Shown here piece by piece: positions 18,970-28,525 of a DNA stretch of 64,000 bases. Each line of letters begins with the position of its first letter. Within the stretch, counting starts at the first letter, position 1. A program made the position numbers and the translations under genes. The stretch is from JACCTU01 sp963798985. Its GTDB lineage: Bacteria > Actinomycetota > Thermoleophilia > Gaiellales > Gaiellaceae. The stretch is taken from positions 310,001-374,000 of the forward strand of contig CAWCVL010000009.1 in NCBI GenBank assembly GCA_963798985.1. Direction: 5' to 3'. Below the pieces are notes generated by a model, which did not search any database, had not been told where the DNA came from, and was given only the letters and a program-made list of their open reading frames with translations.

Positions 18970-20079
18970 ATGAAACGAATCGGCCCGATAGCCACGATCA
19001 CCGCCCTGAACCTCGTGCTCACGTCGGCCACCCTCGCGGTAAGCAGTTCCGCAGCGCTAGCGAGCGCCGATGTCGGGGTGGGTGTCGGCGATCGCGTCTC
19101 AGATGTCCTGGCGTCGCCAACGAATGCTCTTCGGGCCACACGGGCGACTAACTGGAACGGCGGGGCATTCGTCACGCCCGGCGGCCAGCGCCTCACCATT
19201 TACGTGCATCCGCGGTACAACTATGCGCGCGAGGAAGTTCAGAGTAACGCCAACTGGCTCGCCTCTTACCTGTATTTCGGGCCGGAGCTGTCGCGAGCAA
19301 CCTTCCTTCTCATCCCGCCCGAGTACATCGCTCAGTACTGCGGCGCCAGCACGTACGGGTGCTATGAACCTTCGAGTGCTTCGCTGTACGTTCCCTGGAA
19401 TTCGTTTCCCGACGGAACGCACTGGATGACCGTCATCGCTCACGAATACGGTCATCACGTCGCGTCGAGTCGCACCAATCCGCCGTGGCTCGCGGGGACA
19501 TGGGGGCCGAAGCGGTGGGCCTCGTACGTCAACGTCTGCGCGCGTGTCGCGGGTGGGACCGCCTTTCCTGGCGGGCGCGGCGGCTTGTACTGGTCGAATC
19601 CGGGCGAGGTCTTCGCCGAGACGTACGCAAGGGCCGTCAACCGCGTAGGCGGGTGGTTGAACAACTGGTGGCCAGTGTGGTCATGGAGCTACGACCCCAC
19701 ATTTGCAGCCGATCCCGGCTCAATCGACTTTGCTCGGCAGGACGCGGTGTCACCGTATGGCTCGGGGTGGTCAGACCAGTGGACAGGACGGCTCGTCCGC
19801 AAGGCAATCCGCGTTCGCCACAACGGCCGGTGGCGTCTTGAACGGCGCGGGCCGGTGCTGCCGGTCGTCACAGACGTTGCCACACAGCTCGATGGTGATT
19901 TCCACGCAGTGTTGGACGTGTCTCCCGGTGCAACCCTCGTGGCCGTCGATCCCGCGAGCGGTGGCCCGATTGCGACTGGCGCGGCTCTTAGTCTGACTGT
20001 CTGCGGCCAACGAACCATTCGCCTTCGGATCGTCGCGCCTCGCCCAGGCCCCTTTGCCGTAACTATCACTCGACCGTAG
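18970..20079 (+). CDS. Secreted HExxH metallopeptidase-like protein, paralogue 1
   Basis: 369 residues, intact. The signal peptide is MKRIGPIATITALNLVLTSA then TLAVSSSAALASA. Zinc motif HEYGHH in WMTVIAHEYGHHVASS (~residues 159-164) is followed ~60 residues later by NPGEVFAETYARAV, whose Glu could be the third ligand as in gluzincins. Upstream Cys pairs (QYCGASTYGCYEPSS) suggest an exported, disulfide-bonded fold. The last ~100 residues look like a beta-rich appendage. A relative with the same HEYGHH and GEIFAEDYA motifs is encoded at 60600-61571. The substrate is unknown. The fold assignment is an inference from motif order. Confidence 0.7.
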   Translation: MKRIGPIATITALNLVLTSATLAVSSSAALASADVGVGVGDRVSDVLASPTNALRATRATNWNGGAFVTPGGQRLTIYVHPRYNYAREEVQSNANWLASYLYFGPELSRATFLLIPPEYIAQYCGASTYGCYEPSSASLYVPWNSFPDGTHWMTVIAHEYGHHVASSRTNPPWLAGTWGPKRWASYVNVCARVAGGTAFPGGRGGLYWSNPGEVFAETYARAVNRVGGWLNNWWPVWSWSYDPTFAADPGSIDFARQDAVSPYGSGWSDQWTGRLVRKAIRVRHNGRWRLERRGPVLPVVTDVATQLDGDFHAVLDVSPGATLVAVDPASGGPIATGAALSLTVCGQRTIRLRIVAPRPGPFAVTITRP

Positions 20080-20400
20080 CGGTGAGGAACCGATGATGCA
20101 CAGGATCGCGTTGACGTCGCGGTGAAATCCGCAAGCCGCATCTTTGGATTTGTGCAGCGCTGCGCGAGTCGCGCAAGTGCGATGTTGTACGGACGAAGAC
20201 GCGGATCACCTCCAGGAACCGACCGACCGGCGTCAATCGGGATCTCAGGTGTCCGACACCGGGAGAGCGTCGGGGCGTCTGTCAAGGGTGTCGTTGCCAC
20301 GACTCTGTAACTCTGTGTCCACGCCGAGCGTCGGCAATGGAAGCTCAAAGGGCAAGACGCTTCGGCACAGCAGCCCAGCGTTCGAGCAGAAGTCGCGAAT
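20080..20400. other. Stretch without recognisable gene
   Basis: About 320 nt between the metallopeptidase stop and the convergent GIY-YIG gene. Open frames here have no start signals and no recognisable protein. I see no strong hairpin or repeat. The base composition is slightly lower in GC than its neighbours, so it may be a decayed remnant. Confidence 0.4.
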
Positions 20401-21001
20401 CTAGGAGGCCTTACGACGTCGCGAAGGTTCCGGCTCGCGCGTTCGAGAAGGCGGCGGTAGGTCTAGTCGGTCTAGGTAGTGGTCGTAATCGTGGAGCATC
20501 ACCTGCTCCCAGCGCACGCCATTGCGAAAGTGCTCTTGATGCTTGTTTCCGCGGTGGTGTGTTCCGAGCGACTGAATCAGCAGCGCCTCGATGTCACGAA
20601 TCGCCGAGACGGAGTCCGCGCGCGGTGCCGCGGGAAGAGCTCGCAACGTCAGAGTGCCGTCGGCCAGACGCCCGCCGCCGACCGCGCGGAAGCCGAACCA
20701 TGAGAACCTGTCCCACCGCTCCTCGTGGTAGTCAGACAGGTGCTGTTTGAGTCGATCGCCGAGAGGCGCTTTACGTCGTTAGGCCCACGTAATACGGGCC
20801 GTAGTCGTCGTGGAGGATGTAGATCCCGCGCTGCGGTCGGAAGTCGCAGACGTCTGGCCGACGGGTTCCGATGTGCCCGAGCAGGCGGAACTGGCCGCGA
20901 CCGGTCCAGGTGACCTCGTGGGCACTCCAGAACAAGCCGTAGGCGTGGATGAATCCGCGGCCCGGCGTGGTCGCACGCGAAGGACGACGAGGGCGGGGCA
21001 T
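20401..21001 (-). CDS. GIY-YIG nuclease-domain protein (one frameshift)
   Basis: About 199 residues from ATG 21001. The GIY-YIG motif is RGIYILHDDYGPYYVGLTT (residues ~58-76). After one indel near 20778 the chain continues LGDRLKQHLSDYHEERWDRF (conserved Arg of the domain), SWFGFRAVGGGRLADGTLTL, then SVSAIRDIEALLIQSLG (the catalytic Glu region) and RGNKHQEHF (conserved Asn). All catalytic-type positions are therefore present. The N-terminal ~55 residues (FIHAYGLFWSAHEVTWTGRG then QFRLLGHIG) form an unrecognised extra domain. It is a free-standing gene, not linked to an intron or restriction methylase. The role is unknown. Confidence 0.72.
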
Positions 21002-21117
21002 CGTGCTAGATCATGGAGGCGCAAGCGGACGATGTTCCGAGCGCGTTTTGGCGCCGGCCGGCATCACCGCGAACAGCTGGGTGAACGGCATCGCGAGCAC
21101 CGACGCGGGCCCTACAC

Positions 21118-22131
21118 GTGCCGGCAACTTCTCGTACTGTCGTCGTGGTGCTGACGGAGCCCGTCGACCTCGACAGCGCTGAGCTTGCAGCCGCCGTCGA
21201 GCGACACTGGGCGCTGAGCGGACTTCGTTTCGACTACCTTCCCGTCGGCTTCGGCAGTCACCATTGGCGCGCGGGCGACTCGTTCATCACCGTGGATGAC
21301 CTCGCGGCAGGTCATCAGCCGGACCCTGATCCCGATGCTTCATTCGCGGCACTGGAGCGCGCGTATCGAACCGCGGCCGCCCTTCGCGACGACGGAGGTC
21401 TCGAGTTCGTCGTCGCCCCGCTGGCCGACTATGACGGCGCGATCATCCGGCGGCTCAGCGACCGTTATGCGGTCACGGTCTTTCCGTTCGTCGAGGGAGC
21501 TTCGAGCGAGTGGGGGCCCTACGAGAGCGACGGCGAGCGACGGGCGATGACCGCTGTCCTTGGTCGCCTCCACATGGCGACTGAGCTGCTACCCGCCGGC
21601 CTGCCGCGAGTCGAGGAGTTCGCCGTACCGGCCAGAGCCGCATTCGAGGACGCACTGTCCGACCTTCAGCGAGCCTGGACGACGGGTCCGTTCGCCGAGT
21701 CCACAAGGCGCCTACTGGTCGAGACCGCGAGCAGCGTCGAAGACCTGCTCCAGGAATACGACGCGCTTGCCGACAGTGCGGGTGCCCGCTCCGACGGGTG
21801 GGTCATCACGCATGGTGAGCCGCATCGCGCGAACGTGATCCGAGCCGCGGGCGGCCGTCGCCACCTCGTCGATTGGGACACGGCGCTCCTTGCCCCGCGC
21901 GAACGCGACCTCCACATGGTGCTCGACGACGATCGCACCGGTTGGCAGGAGTACGTCGCTATCGCGCCGTCCGAGCTTGACGAGCAGACGCTTCGTCTCT
22001 ACCGGCACTGGTGGGAGCTGTCCGACATCACGACATTCGTTCATGTGTTCCGCCAACCCCACTCGCGTACGGAGCAGACGGCCACATCGTGGACGATCCT
22101 GGCCCAGAACCTCGGCCGACTGATCAGCTGA
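21118..22131 (+). CDS. APH-fold phosphotransferase
   Basis: 337 residues from GTG 21118, intact. GTG 21148 (VLTEPVDLDSAELAAAVERH) is a good alternative start because TACTGT (21135-21140) lies 7 nt before it. Kinase landmarks are the catalytic loop HGEPHRANVI and LVDWDTALLAPRERDL (metal-binding Asp). The N-lobe has LRFDYLPVGFGSHHWRAGDS and AVTVFPFVEG. It resembles spectinomycin/hygromycin-type aminoglycoside phosphotransferases, but many such proteins phosphorylate metabolites, so resistance is not shown. The stop overlaps the stop of the convergent pseudogene by a few bases. Confidence 0.82.
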   Translation: MPATSRTVVVVLTEPVDLDSAELAAAVERHWALSGLRFDYLPVGFGSHHWRAGDSFITVDDLAAGHQPDPDPDASFAALERAYRTAAALRDDGGLEFVVAPLADYDGAIIRRLSDRYAVTVFPFVEGASSEWGPYESDGERRAMTAVLGRLHMATELLPAGLPRVEEFAVPARAAFEDALSDLQRAWTTGPFAESTRRLLVETASSVEDLLQEYDALADSAGARSDGWVITHGEPHRANVIRAAGGRRHLVDWDTALLAPRERDLHMVLDDDRTGWQEYVAIAPSELDEQTLRLYRHWWELSDITTFVHVFRQPHSRTEQTATSWTILAQNLGRLIS

Positions 22132-22800
22132 ACGTGAACGCCAGCGGGAGGACGAGAACGACTGCGGCCGCCCACAGGGCGAACACGGGAAGGTAGGTCG
22201 TCTGCCAGCGCTCGAGCCGGTGGAGCCTGCTGCGCCCCATAAGGAACCGCGCCGACAGCCAAGTGGCCCCGGCCAGGTTCACGAGGAGGACGAGGTTGAG
22301 GCCGAGCGCTGCCGTTCGGTTCGGGGTGAACCCGAGGTCGCCGATCGGGCGATCATCGAGCCGAGCACCATCAGGTCGAGCACGAGAGCGCTCACGACGG
22401 CGACCAGCTGGATGCGGTCCATCCAGTTCGGCGACGTCGACGGGTCGCGCGCTGACATCCCGTACGGGACGAGCGCAAGCACGACCACCAGCAGCGCGTC
22501 GAAGACGCTGAGCAGCTCACGGTCGAACGCGTCGCCGAACCCCGTCGCGGCGTAGGTGACCGCGGCGCCGGCCAGCATCACCGCGAACAGCGGCGTGAAG
22601 AGCATCGTGAGCACCGGCGCCATGTTCTCCACGTCCCGCTGCTTCCACTCGACGAGCCACGCAGCCACAGTCACAGCACCCGCGGCGCCTGACGGCAGCA
22701 CCCCACTCGACGATCCGGTCGACGTCGACACCCGTGGGCTCGTGCTGATCGCGCTCGGGGGCGGGGTGCTCATGGGACTGTCAGCGCTGATCCTCGTCGT
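22124..22800 (-). pseudogene. Decayed, rearranged copy of the permease-prefix membrane protein gene
   Basis: This matches the C-terminal half of the intact gene at 24842-26185: AAWLVEWKQRDVENMAPVLT (intact AAWLVESKQRVVENMAPVLG), YAATGFGDAFDRELLSVFDA, YGMSARDPSTSPNWMDRIQL and the C-terminus RLERWQTTYLPVFALWAAAV. The 5' half is missing. At its upstream end about 22742-22794 is inverted: the plus strand there reads VLIALGGGVLMGLSALIL, which in the intact gene is on the same strand as the rest (VLIALGGGVLMGLTAGIL). The inverted block begins shortly after a GTCGACGTCGAC palindrome (22718-22729). Frame breaks add to the decay. Confidence 0.8.
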
Positions 22801-22936
22801 AGATGCAGTTCCCGCTGCTAGATCACGTCAGGCCGAATCGGAAAGCCCAATCCTCACGTCGAGCTGGAGCGTGCTCTGGAATTGGACTTCTCCGCCATCT
22901 CGCACGGCGAGCAGCGCCAGCGACGTGGGTGCGCCT

Positions 22937-22969
22937 CGGGAGGCCCGGCGCGCCTGGCCGGGCCTCCCG
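22937..22969 (-). terminator. Hairpin terminator of the TolB-like gene
   Basis: Perfect 13-bp stem CGGGAGGCCCGGC/GCCGGGCCTCCCG with loop GCGCCTG, about 19 nt downstream of the stop of the leftward TolB-like gene. Confidence 0.75.
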
Positions 22970-22987
22970 ATCATGCGCCTTGAGTGT

Positions 22988-24560
22988 CTACTTCTTCGCC
23001 GTTGGTGCCCAGTCGGGGTGGAAGTTGGGTCGGATGTCGGAGCAGTCGACGTCCGTCCCGGTGAGGCTGAAGTTGTCGAAGCCGACCTTTGCCGCCTGAT
23101 GACCGAAGTCGCTGAAACTCTTGAATGACAAGAGGATGATCGCGGGAGTCGGCGTCGCGACATCGGTGGCAAACGGCACCCAGTCATTGCCGCTCTTGTA
23201 GTAGGTCGTCGTCGTTGTGCCGCTGCGGACCAGGCGGAGCGAGCCGCTCTGATCTGTCGTGGTTGTCGAAGCAAACGCGGCAGGGGGAACGAATCCGTTG
23301 TACGAGTCGTATATGCCCGTGCCCAAGCTGACGCTCTGTGTTGAGCGGTGGATCGCGCCCTGATTCGGATACGCCTGCAGGCCGACGTTGACGTTGTCTC
23401 CCACTGGCCAGTCGATCAGCTGGTAATCGACCTGAGCGACATAGTCGCCGTTGAGTAGGCAGTTCGCCCCGACGTGGGCGCCAATGCTCGACTGACCCGG
23501 AGTGGGAGAGGCGTCAGCCGCGATGGACATCTCCAGTCGGCCGTTTGTCCACTGGAGCGTTCCGCCGTTGCCGTCGTGAATGATGCTCCACATGTCGACG
23601 TTGCGCGTGTCGCTGTTGAAGTCGTCGAAGATCGGGAACGACAGAGGCGGGAAACCAAGGCTCGTGTCGCCCGTGCCGTCGAGGTTGATGGTGTGCACCT
23701 GGCAGCGGAGATTCGGAAGCAGCGGCCCTGGCACGAAGGTGCAGGACGAATAGACGACCTTCGTGCCGTCCGGCGCGAAGGCAGGGAAATACTCGATCAG
23801 CCCAGCGGTGTTCGTCAGTCTCCGCTGACCGCTTCCGTCTGCATGAACGATGTAGAGCTCAGTCTCCCCCGAGGCTTCCTCCCTCGTAAACACGATGTCG
23901 TTCCCGTGCGGCGACCAGTTCGGGAAGTAGTCGTACCCGGGGCCGTTCGTGATCCGCTGCAGTGTCCCATCGCCGCTGAGCACATACAGGTGGCCATTGC
24001 CGTCCCGGTCGCTGCTGAACACGATCTTGTTTCCGCGCGACGAAGCGGCCGGTGAGTAATCGAAGGCAGGATCGTTGGTCAGGTTCGTAAGCTGCCCGTC
24101 GCTGACGCGCACCCGGTAGATCTCAGCGTTCCCGCCGCTGTTTGAGACGAACACAATCGACTTCCCATCGGCCGACCAACTCGGCAGCCGGTTACGTCCC
24201 GGCGGCGCGTTCGTGAGCTGATGCGGGTTCGAGCCATCAGCATTCATCAGCCAGATCTGCATGTTGCCGCCCGGGTCACTGGCGAACGCGATCTGACGCC
24301 CGTCTGGTGACCAGCTCGGATCGAGGTCCGAGATCTTCGCGCCGTCGTGACGCGTCAGGTTGGTCTTGCCGCTCCCGTCAGCGTTCATGACCCAGATCTC
24401 GTCTTCGCCCGCGTGCTGCGAGCCGAAAACGATCTTCCCATTGGCACCGGGGAACGCGGCTTCCGCCCGCCCACCCGATGCGGCGCCGACGAAAAGGCCT
24501 ACGAGAGCAAGCAGTGCCCAGATCGCGGGCCGGTGGCGCATCCGAGGCTCACGCTCCATC
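22988..24560 (-). CDS. Secreted TolB-like beta-propeller with C-terminal jelly-roll domain
   Basis: 523 residues, intact. ATG 24560 has AGGAGG 5 nt upstream. The signal peptide is PAIWALLALVGLFVGAASGG. Six propeller blades follow with the WSPDG-type signature (DPSWSPDGRQIAFASDPGG; LPSWSADGKSIVFVSNSGG; FPNWSPHGNDIVFTREE; FPAFAPDGTKVVYSS) and the repeated turn MNADGSG or MNADGSNPHQLTN. From ~residue 305 (FDDFNSDTRNVDMWSIIHDG) a concanavalin-like beta-sandwich runs to the C-terminus (LVRSGTTTTTYYKSGNDW). Function: extracellular binding, ligand unknown. It is preceded by a promoter and followed by a strong terminator, so monocistronic. Confidence 0.85.
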
Positions 24561-24648
24561 AAGTCCTCCTTTCAGAGGCCAGATGCACCCAAGCGATTCT
24601 CGAAGAAGCAGTGACCTGCTTGGGTGGATGTCCACGCTTATGTGCGAG

Positions 24649-24676
24649 TCGTTACATATTCGCGGGCACCTGTCAA
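24649..24676 (-). promoter_or_regulatory. Candidate promoter of the TolB-like gene
   Basis: On the minus strand TTGACA (24671-24676) is followed after 16 nt by TAACGA (24649-24654), ~88 nt before ATG 24560. The leader also holds an 8-bp inverted repeat ACCCAAGC (24587-24594)/GCTTGGGT (24618-24625), which could be an operator or a leader hairpin. Confidence 0.4.
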
Positions 24677-24841
24677 TGCTCCAACTGCGCTAACCCACAC
24701 CTGCCCCCAGGCGCCTTTCGTCTGGAGGGATTTGCGGTGTCCGAACCGCCCGCGCTGTCAGGCCTCGATGCAGGCGTCGAGGCAAGCGCCCGAGAGCGAC
24801 GACCTCGTCCCCGAGGGGGTGTGATCAGAGTCGAGACGCGA

Positions 24842-26185
24842 TCAGCTAAAGCCGAACAGCGGCGGGAGGACGACCACGACCGCGGCGGCCCACAGGGCGA
24901 AGACTGGCAGGTAGGTCGTCTGCCAGCGCTCGAGCCGGTGGAGCCTGCTGCGCCCGGTGAGGAATCGCGCGGAGAGCCAGGCGGCCCCGGCCAGGTTCAC
25001 CAGCAGGACGAGGTTGAGGCCCGAGCGCTGCCGTTCGGTTCGGGGTGAACCCGAGGTCGCCGATCCGGGCGATCATCGTGCCGAGCACCATCACGTCGAG
25101 CACGAGGGCGCTGACGACGGCGACCAGCTGGATGCGGTCCATCCAGCCCGGCGACTCCGACGGGTCGCGCGCCGACATCCCGTACAGGACGAGCGCGAGC
25201 ACGACGACCAGCAGCGCGTCGAAGATGCTGACGAGGTCGCGGTCGAACGCGTCGCCCAGCCCGGTCGCGGCGTAGGTGACGGCGGCGGCGACCAGCATCA
25301 CCGCGAACAGCGGCGTGAAGATCATCCCGAGCACCGGCGCCATGTTCTCCACGACGCGCTGCTTCGACTCGACGAGCCACGCGGCCACGACGACGGCGCC
25401 CGCTGCGCCCGAAGGAATCACCCACTCGAAGACCCGCTCGACGTCGACGCCCGCGGGCTCCAGGATTCCCGCGGTCAGCCCCATGAGCACGCCGCCGCCG
25501 AGCGCGATCAGCACGTAGTAGATGAACCACTCGCCCGTGAAGCGGACGAAGTCCATGCGCCGCTCGTGCGACGGAGCGTGCCGCCCATGTACGGGTACGC
25601 GACGACGAACCAGAGCGACGACGGGCAGGTGGACCGCGGCGAGCATCTCGGTGTTCGAGTCGGCGTCCCACGGATAGACGTTGACCACGAGCGCCGCGAG
25701 CGCGAACGGCACCGCAGTCAGCAGCCAGCCGCGCACGTCGAGCTCCCGCCGGCGCGCGAAGTAGCCGGCGAGGAACGGCAGCACGAAGAGGCCGAGGTTC
25801 CGCGAAGAACCATTTCGGCTCCTCGTCGGGGAAGTCGGCCGCGAGGCGCGCGATCTGGAGCGCCACGGCGGCGGCCGAGGCCGAACAGGAACGCCTCGAG
25901 CCAGCCGCCCATCGCGCGCGTGGGCTCGTCGCCGCCGCTCAGGACGAGCTGCTTCCAGAGCCGGCCGCTGTGCTCGCGCGCGAACTCGCGCGAGAGGCTG
26001 TCGACGTCGCCCATCCGCTTCACCGCGACGAGGAACGCCTCGTCGTCCGCGAGGCCGGCCTCGTTCAGCTCGGCGATCTGGCCGCGAAGGTGATCCTCGA
26101 GCTCGTCGACGTCGCGGCCGTTCACACCGGGCGCGCCCGCGACGTACGCGCGCCACTCTTTGATCTGCGACTCCACGCTCTCCAT
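24842..26185 (-). CDS. Permease-prefix-domain membrane protein (frameshifted)
   Basis: About 445 residues. ATG 26185 starts the permease prefix domain 1 (MESVESQIKEWRAYV; VDELEDHLRGQIAELNEAGL; LADDEAFLVAVKRMGDVDSL then SREFAREHSGRLWKQ). Eight or nine TM helices follow (FVLPFLAGYFARRR; FIYYVLIALGGGVLMGLTAG; MIFTPLFAVMLVAAAVTYAA; IFDALLVVVLALVLYGMSAR), ending RLERWQTTYLPVFALWAAAV and VLPPLFGFS before TGA 24842-24844. Frame changes occur near 25800, 25865, 25590 and 25020. The upstream PadR gene is directly joined; PadR plus prefix-domain membrane proteins are a frequent pair in which PadR controls the pair. A broken relative is at 22124-22800. Confidence 0.8.
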
Positions 26186-26528
26186 CAAGCCTCCCACCGC
26201 CGCCAGCCGCCAGACGTCGTTCAGCGCACGCGTCACGGTCTCCCACTGCCGTCTGCTGGTCCGCGAGCGCTGCGCGCCCGTCCTTGGTGATCACGTAGTA
26301 CCTGCGGCGTCGCCCTTCCGGCGGCGTCCGCCAGTCCGTCTTCACGTGCCCGAGCCGCTCGAGGCGATGGAGCAGCGGGTAGAGCATCCCGTCCGTCCAC
26401 TCGAGCTCGCCGCCCGAAAGCGCGCGCACGCGCTTGAGGATCGCGTAGCCGTAGCTCTCATCCTCCGCCAGGATCGAGAGCACGAGCGGGGTCGCCGAGG
26501 CCGCGACGAGGTCCTTGTCGATGTGCAT
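26186..26528 (-). CDS. PadR-family transcriptional regulator (frameshifted at the end)
   Basis: About 110 residues from ATG 26528. The winged HTH reads LVAASATPLVLSILAEDESY, GYAILKRVRALSGGELEWTD, GMLYPLLHRLERLGHVKTDW then RRRRYYVITKDGRAALADQQ. After an indel near 26250 the C-terminal helix QWETVTRALNDVW appears. In that frame no stop comes before the ATG of the permease. A TGATG overlap there suggests the intended coupling, with one more indel. PadR proteins repress membrane transporter genes on ligand binding. Here the target is probably its own operon. Confidence 0.85.
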
Positions 26529-26578
26529 AGCTCGCAGTACTATACATAGCAGCACAAGGTACACAAGCATGGCGGTTG

Positions 26579-27920
26579 TTAGTCGACCACCGAGTACAGG
26601 TGCCACTCGCCCGGGATACCACTGAGCTCATGGGCTCCGCGATCCTCGAACACCAGACCTGAGCCCGCCACCAGGTCCTTGACGGTGCTCGAGACGAGCA
26701 CTTCTCCGGGATCGGCTTTGGCCGCGACACGCGCGCCGGTGTGCACGGCGATTCCCGCCACCTTTCCGTCGATCAGCTCGCATTCGCCGGTGTGCAGGCC
26801 GACCCGGACATCCAAGCCGAGCTCCTTCACGGACTCGGCGATCTCGCGCGCGCACCGAATCGCGCGCGCGGGGCCGTCGAAGGCGGCGAAGAATCCGTCG
26901 CCCGCGGTGTCGACCTCCCTGCCGCGGGCGCGTGCGAGCTGGCGCCGGACGAGCAGATGGTGGCGCTCGACCAGCTCCCGCCACCCCGCGTCGCCCACTT
27001 CGGCCGCTTTCGCGGTGGAGCCGACGATGTCGGTGAACATCACCGTCGCGAGCACCCGATCGGGTTCCTGCACGACTCCGACTGTCTCCCAGACGTCGCG
27101 GAGGAAGCGCTCGATCTCGTCGACTGACCGGCGGAACATCGGCGACGGCCGTGATGTGGCCGTCGATCGGAAACTCGACGAACGCGGCACCTGGTATCCG
27201 CCGCGCCAGGTCTCTGCCCCGCTCCACGTCGACCCAGCGGTCGCGCGTGTTGTGCAGGACGAGCGTCGGGACACGGATGGCGGGGAGGACATTGCGGATG
27301 TCGATCTGGATGTTCATCCGATCGAGCGCTTCGAACGCTCCGGGGCTCGCGCTCTGACGCACCATCCGCGCCAGCGCGGCGACTTCCGCTGCGCTCGCCG
27401 TCGGCATTCCGGAGCGCGCCAGCCCCTCGACAAGCGCCGACGGGTCGCCGGCGCGTTCCTCGGCGATCGCGCGCTGCGCCTCCGCCTCCGTCGGCCCCCA
27501 CGGATAGTCCGGCGCACGCAGCTCCCGCGCCTTCCCGCCGTAGAGAACGAGCGCCCACGCGCGCTCGGGGTACGTCGCCGCGAAGAGTGCACTCATCGCG
27601 ACGCCCTCGGACCAGCCCACGAGCGCCGCGCGTTCGGAGCCGGCGGCGTCCATGACCGCGCGCACATCGTCCATCCGCGTCTCGAGCGTCGGAGCGCCGG
27701 CGACGCGGTCGGACATGCCGGTGCCGCGCTTGTCGAAATGGATCAGACGTGAGAACGACGCAAGCCGCTCGAGAAACGCGCGCGTGCCCGGCACGTCCCA
27801 CCCGAGCTCGACATTCGAGACCGTCGGCGGAACGAACACGACGTCGAACGGGCCGTCGCCGAGCACCTGGTAGGCGATGCTGACGTCGCCGCTGCGCGCG
27901 TAGTGCGTCTCCGGGGGCAC
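26579..27920 (-). CDS. Alpha/beta hydrolase fused to class III adenylate/guanylate cyclase domain (one frameshift)
   Basis: About 447 residues from GTG 27920. Residues 1-260 are an alpha/beta hydrolase: YARSGDVSIAYQVLGDGPFD, SRLIHFDKRGTGMSDRV, the nucleophile elbow LVGWSEGVAMSALFAATYPE and the acid/His end VPTLVLHNTRDRWV...IDGHIT. After one indel near 27130 come FRRSVDEIERFLRDVWETVG and the cyclase domain VLATVMFTDIVGSTAKAAEV (metal Asp), GREVDTAGDGFFAAFDGPAR (second Asp), LDVRVGLHTGECELIDGKVA and VSSTVKDLVAGSGLVF. The metal sites look intact, so it may make cAMP or cGMP. The arrangement suggests a cyclase regulated by small-molecule binding or hydrolysis; similar fusions are known in mycobacteria. 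Confidence 0.88.
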
Positions 27921-27956
27921 GCCACTAGTCTCTCTCACAGACACCGAGGAGGCCAG

Positions 27957-28520
27957 ATGGGCAGCGTGGTGATCGACATGAGCATGTCGTTGGACGGCTA
28001 CATCGCAGCGCCGAACGACAACCCCGAGCAGGGACTGGGCGAGGACGGGATGAGGCTCCACAACTGGGCGTTCGACGACCCGGCCGTGTTCGAGCGCTTC
28101 CTCCGCGATCTGACCGAAGGGACCGGCGCCGTGATCATGGGCCGCCGCTCGTACGACAACTCGATCGACAACTGGGGCGGCAAGGGCCCGCTCGGCGAGG
28201 TCCCGTGCTTCGTCGTCACGCACAAGCCGCTCGCGGACGCGGACCCGATCTTCACGTTCGTCACCGACGGGATCGAGAGTGCGCTGGCGAAGGCGCGGGA
28301 GGCCGCCGGCGAGAAGCGGATCGGGCTCATGGGCGCGAACATCGACCAGCAGTACCTCGCCGCGGGGCTCGTGGACGAGCTCAGGATCCACGTCGTCGAC
28401 GTCCTGCTCGGAGGGGGTCGTCGGCTGTTCGACGTTCTCCCGGAGCGAGTCGAGCTGGAACAGACCGGGCTCAGCCGGGACGACGACGTGACGCACCTCG
28501 AGTACCGCGTCCTGCGGTAG
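27957..28520 (+). CDS. RibD C-terminal/dihydrofolate reductase-family protein, paralogue 1
   Basis: 187 residues, intact; ATG 27957 follows GAGGAGG. The DHFR-like fold reads MGSVVIDMSMSLDGYIAAPN, AVIMGRRSYDNSIDNWGGKG, PCFVVTHKPLADADPIFTFV, IGLMGANIDQQYLAAGLVDE and LRIHVVDVLLGGGRRLFDVL. These proteins bind NADPH and reduce unknown substrates. Folate activity is not implied. Two further members lie at 36218-36784 and 38059-38616. The FAD monooxygenase gene starts 5 nt behind its stop, suggesting an operon. Confidence 0.88.
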   Translation: MGSVVIDMSMSLDGYIAAPNDNPEQGLGEDGMRLHNWAFDDPAVFERFLRDLTEGTGAVIMGRRSYDNSIDNWGGKGPLGEVPCFVVTHKPLADADPIFTFVTDGIESALAKAREAAGEKRIGLMGANIDQQYLAAGLVDELRIHVVDVLLGGGRRLFDVLPERVELEQTGLSRDDDVTHLEYRVLR

Positions 28521-28525
28521 CGCGC

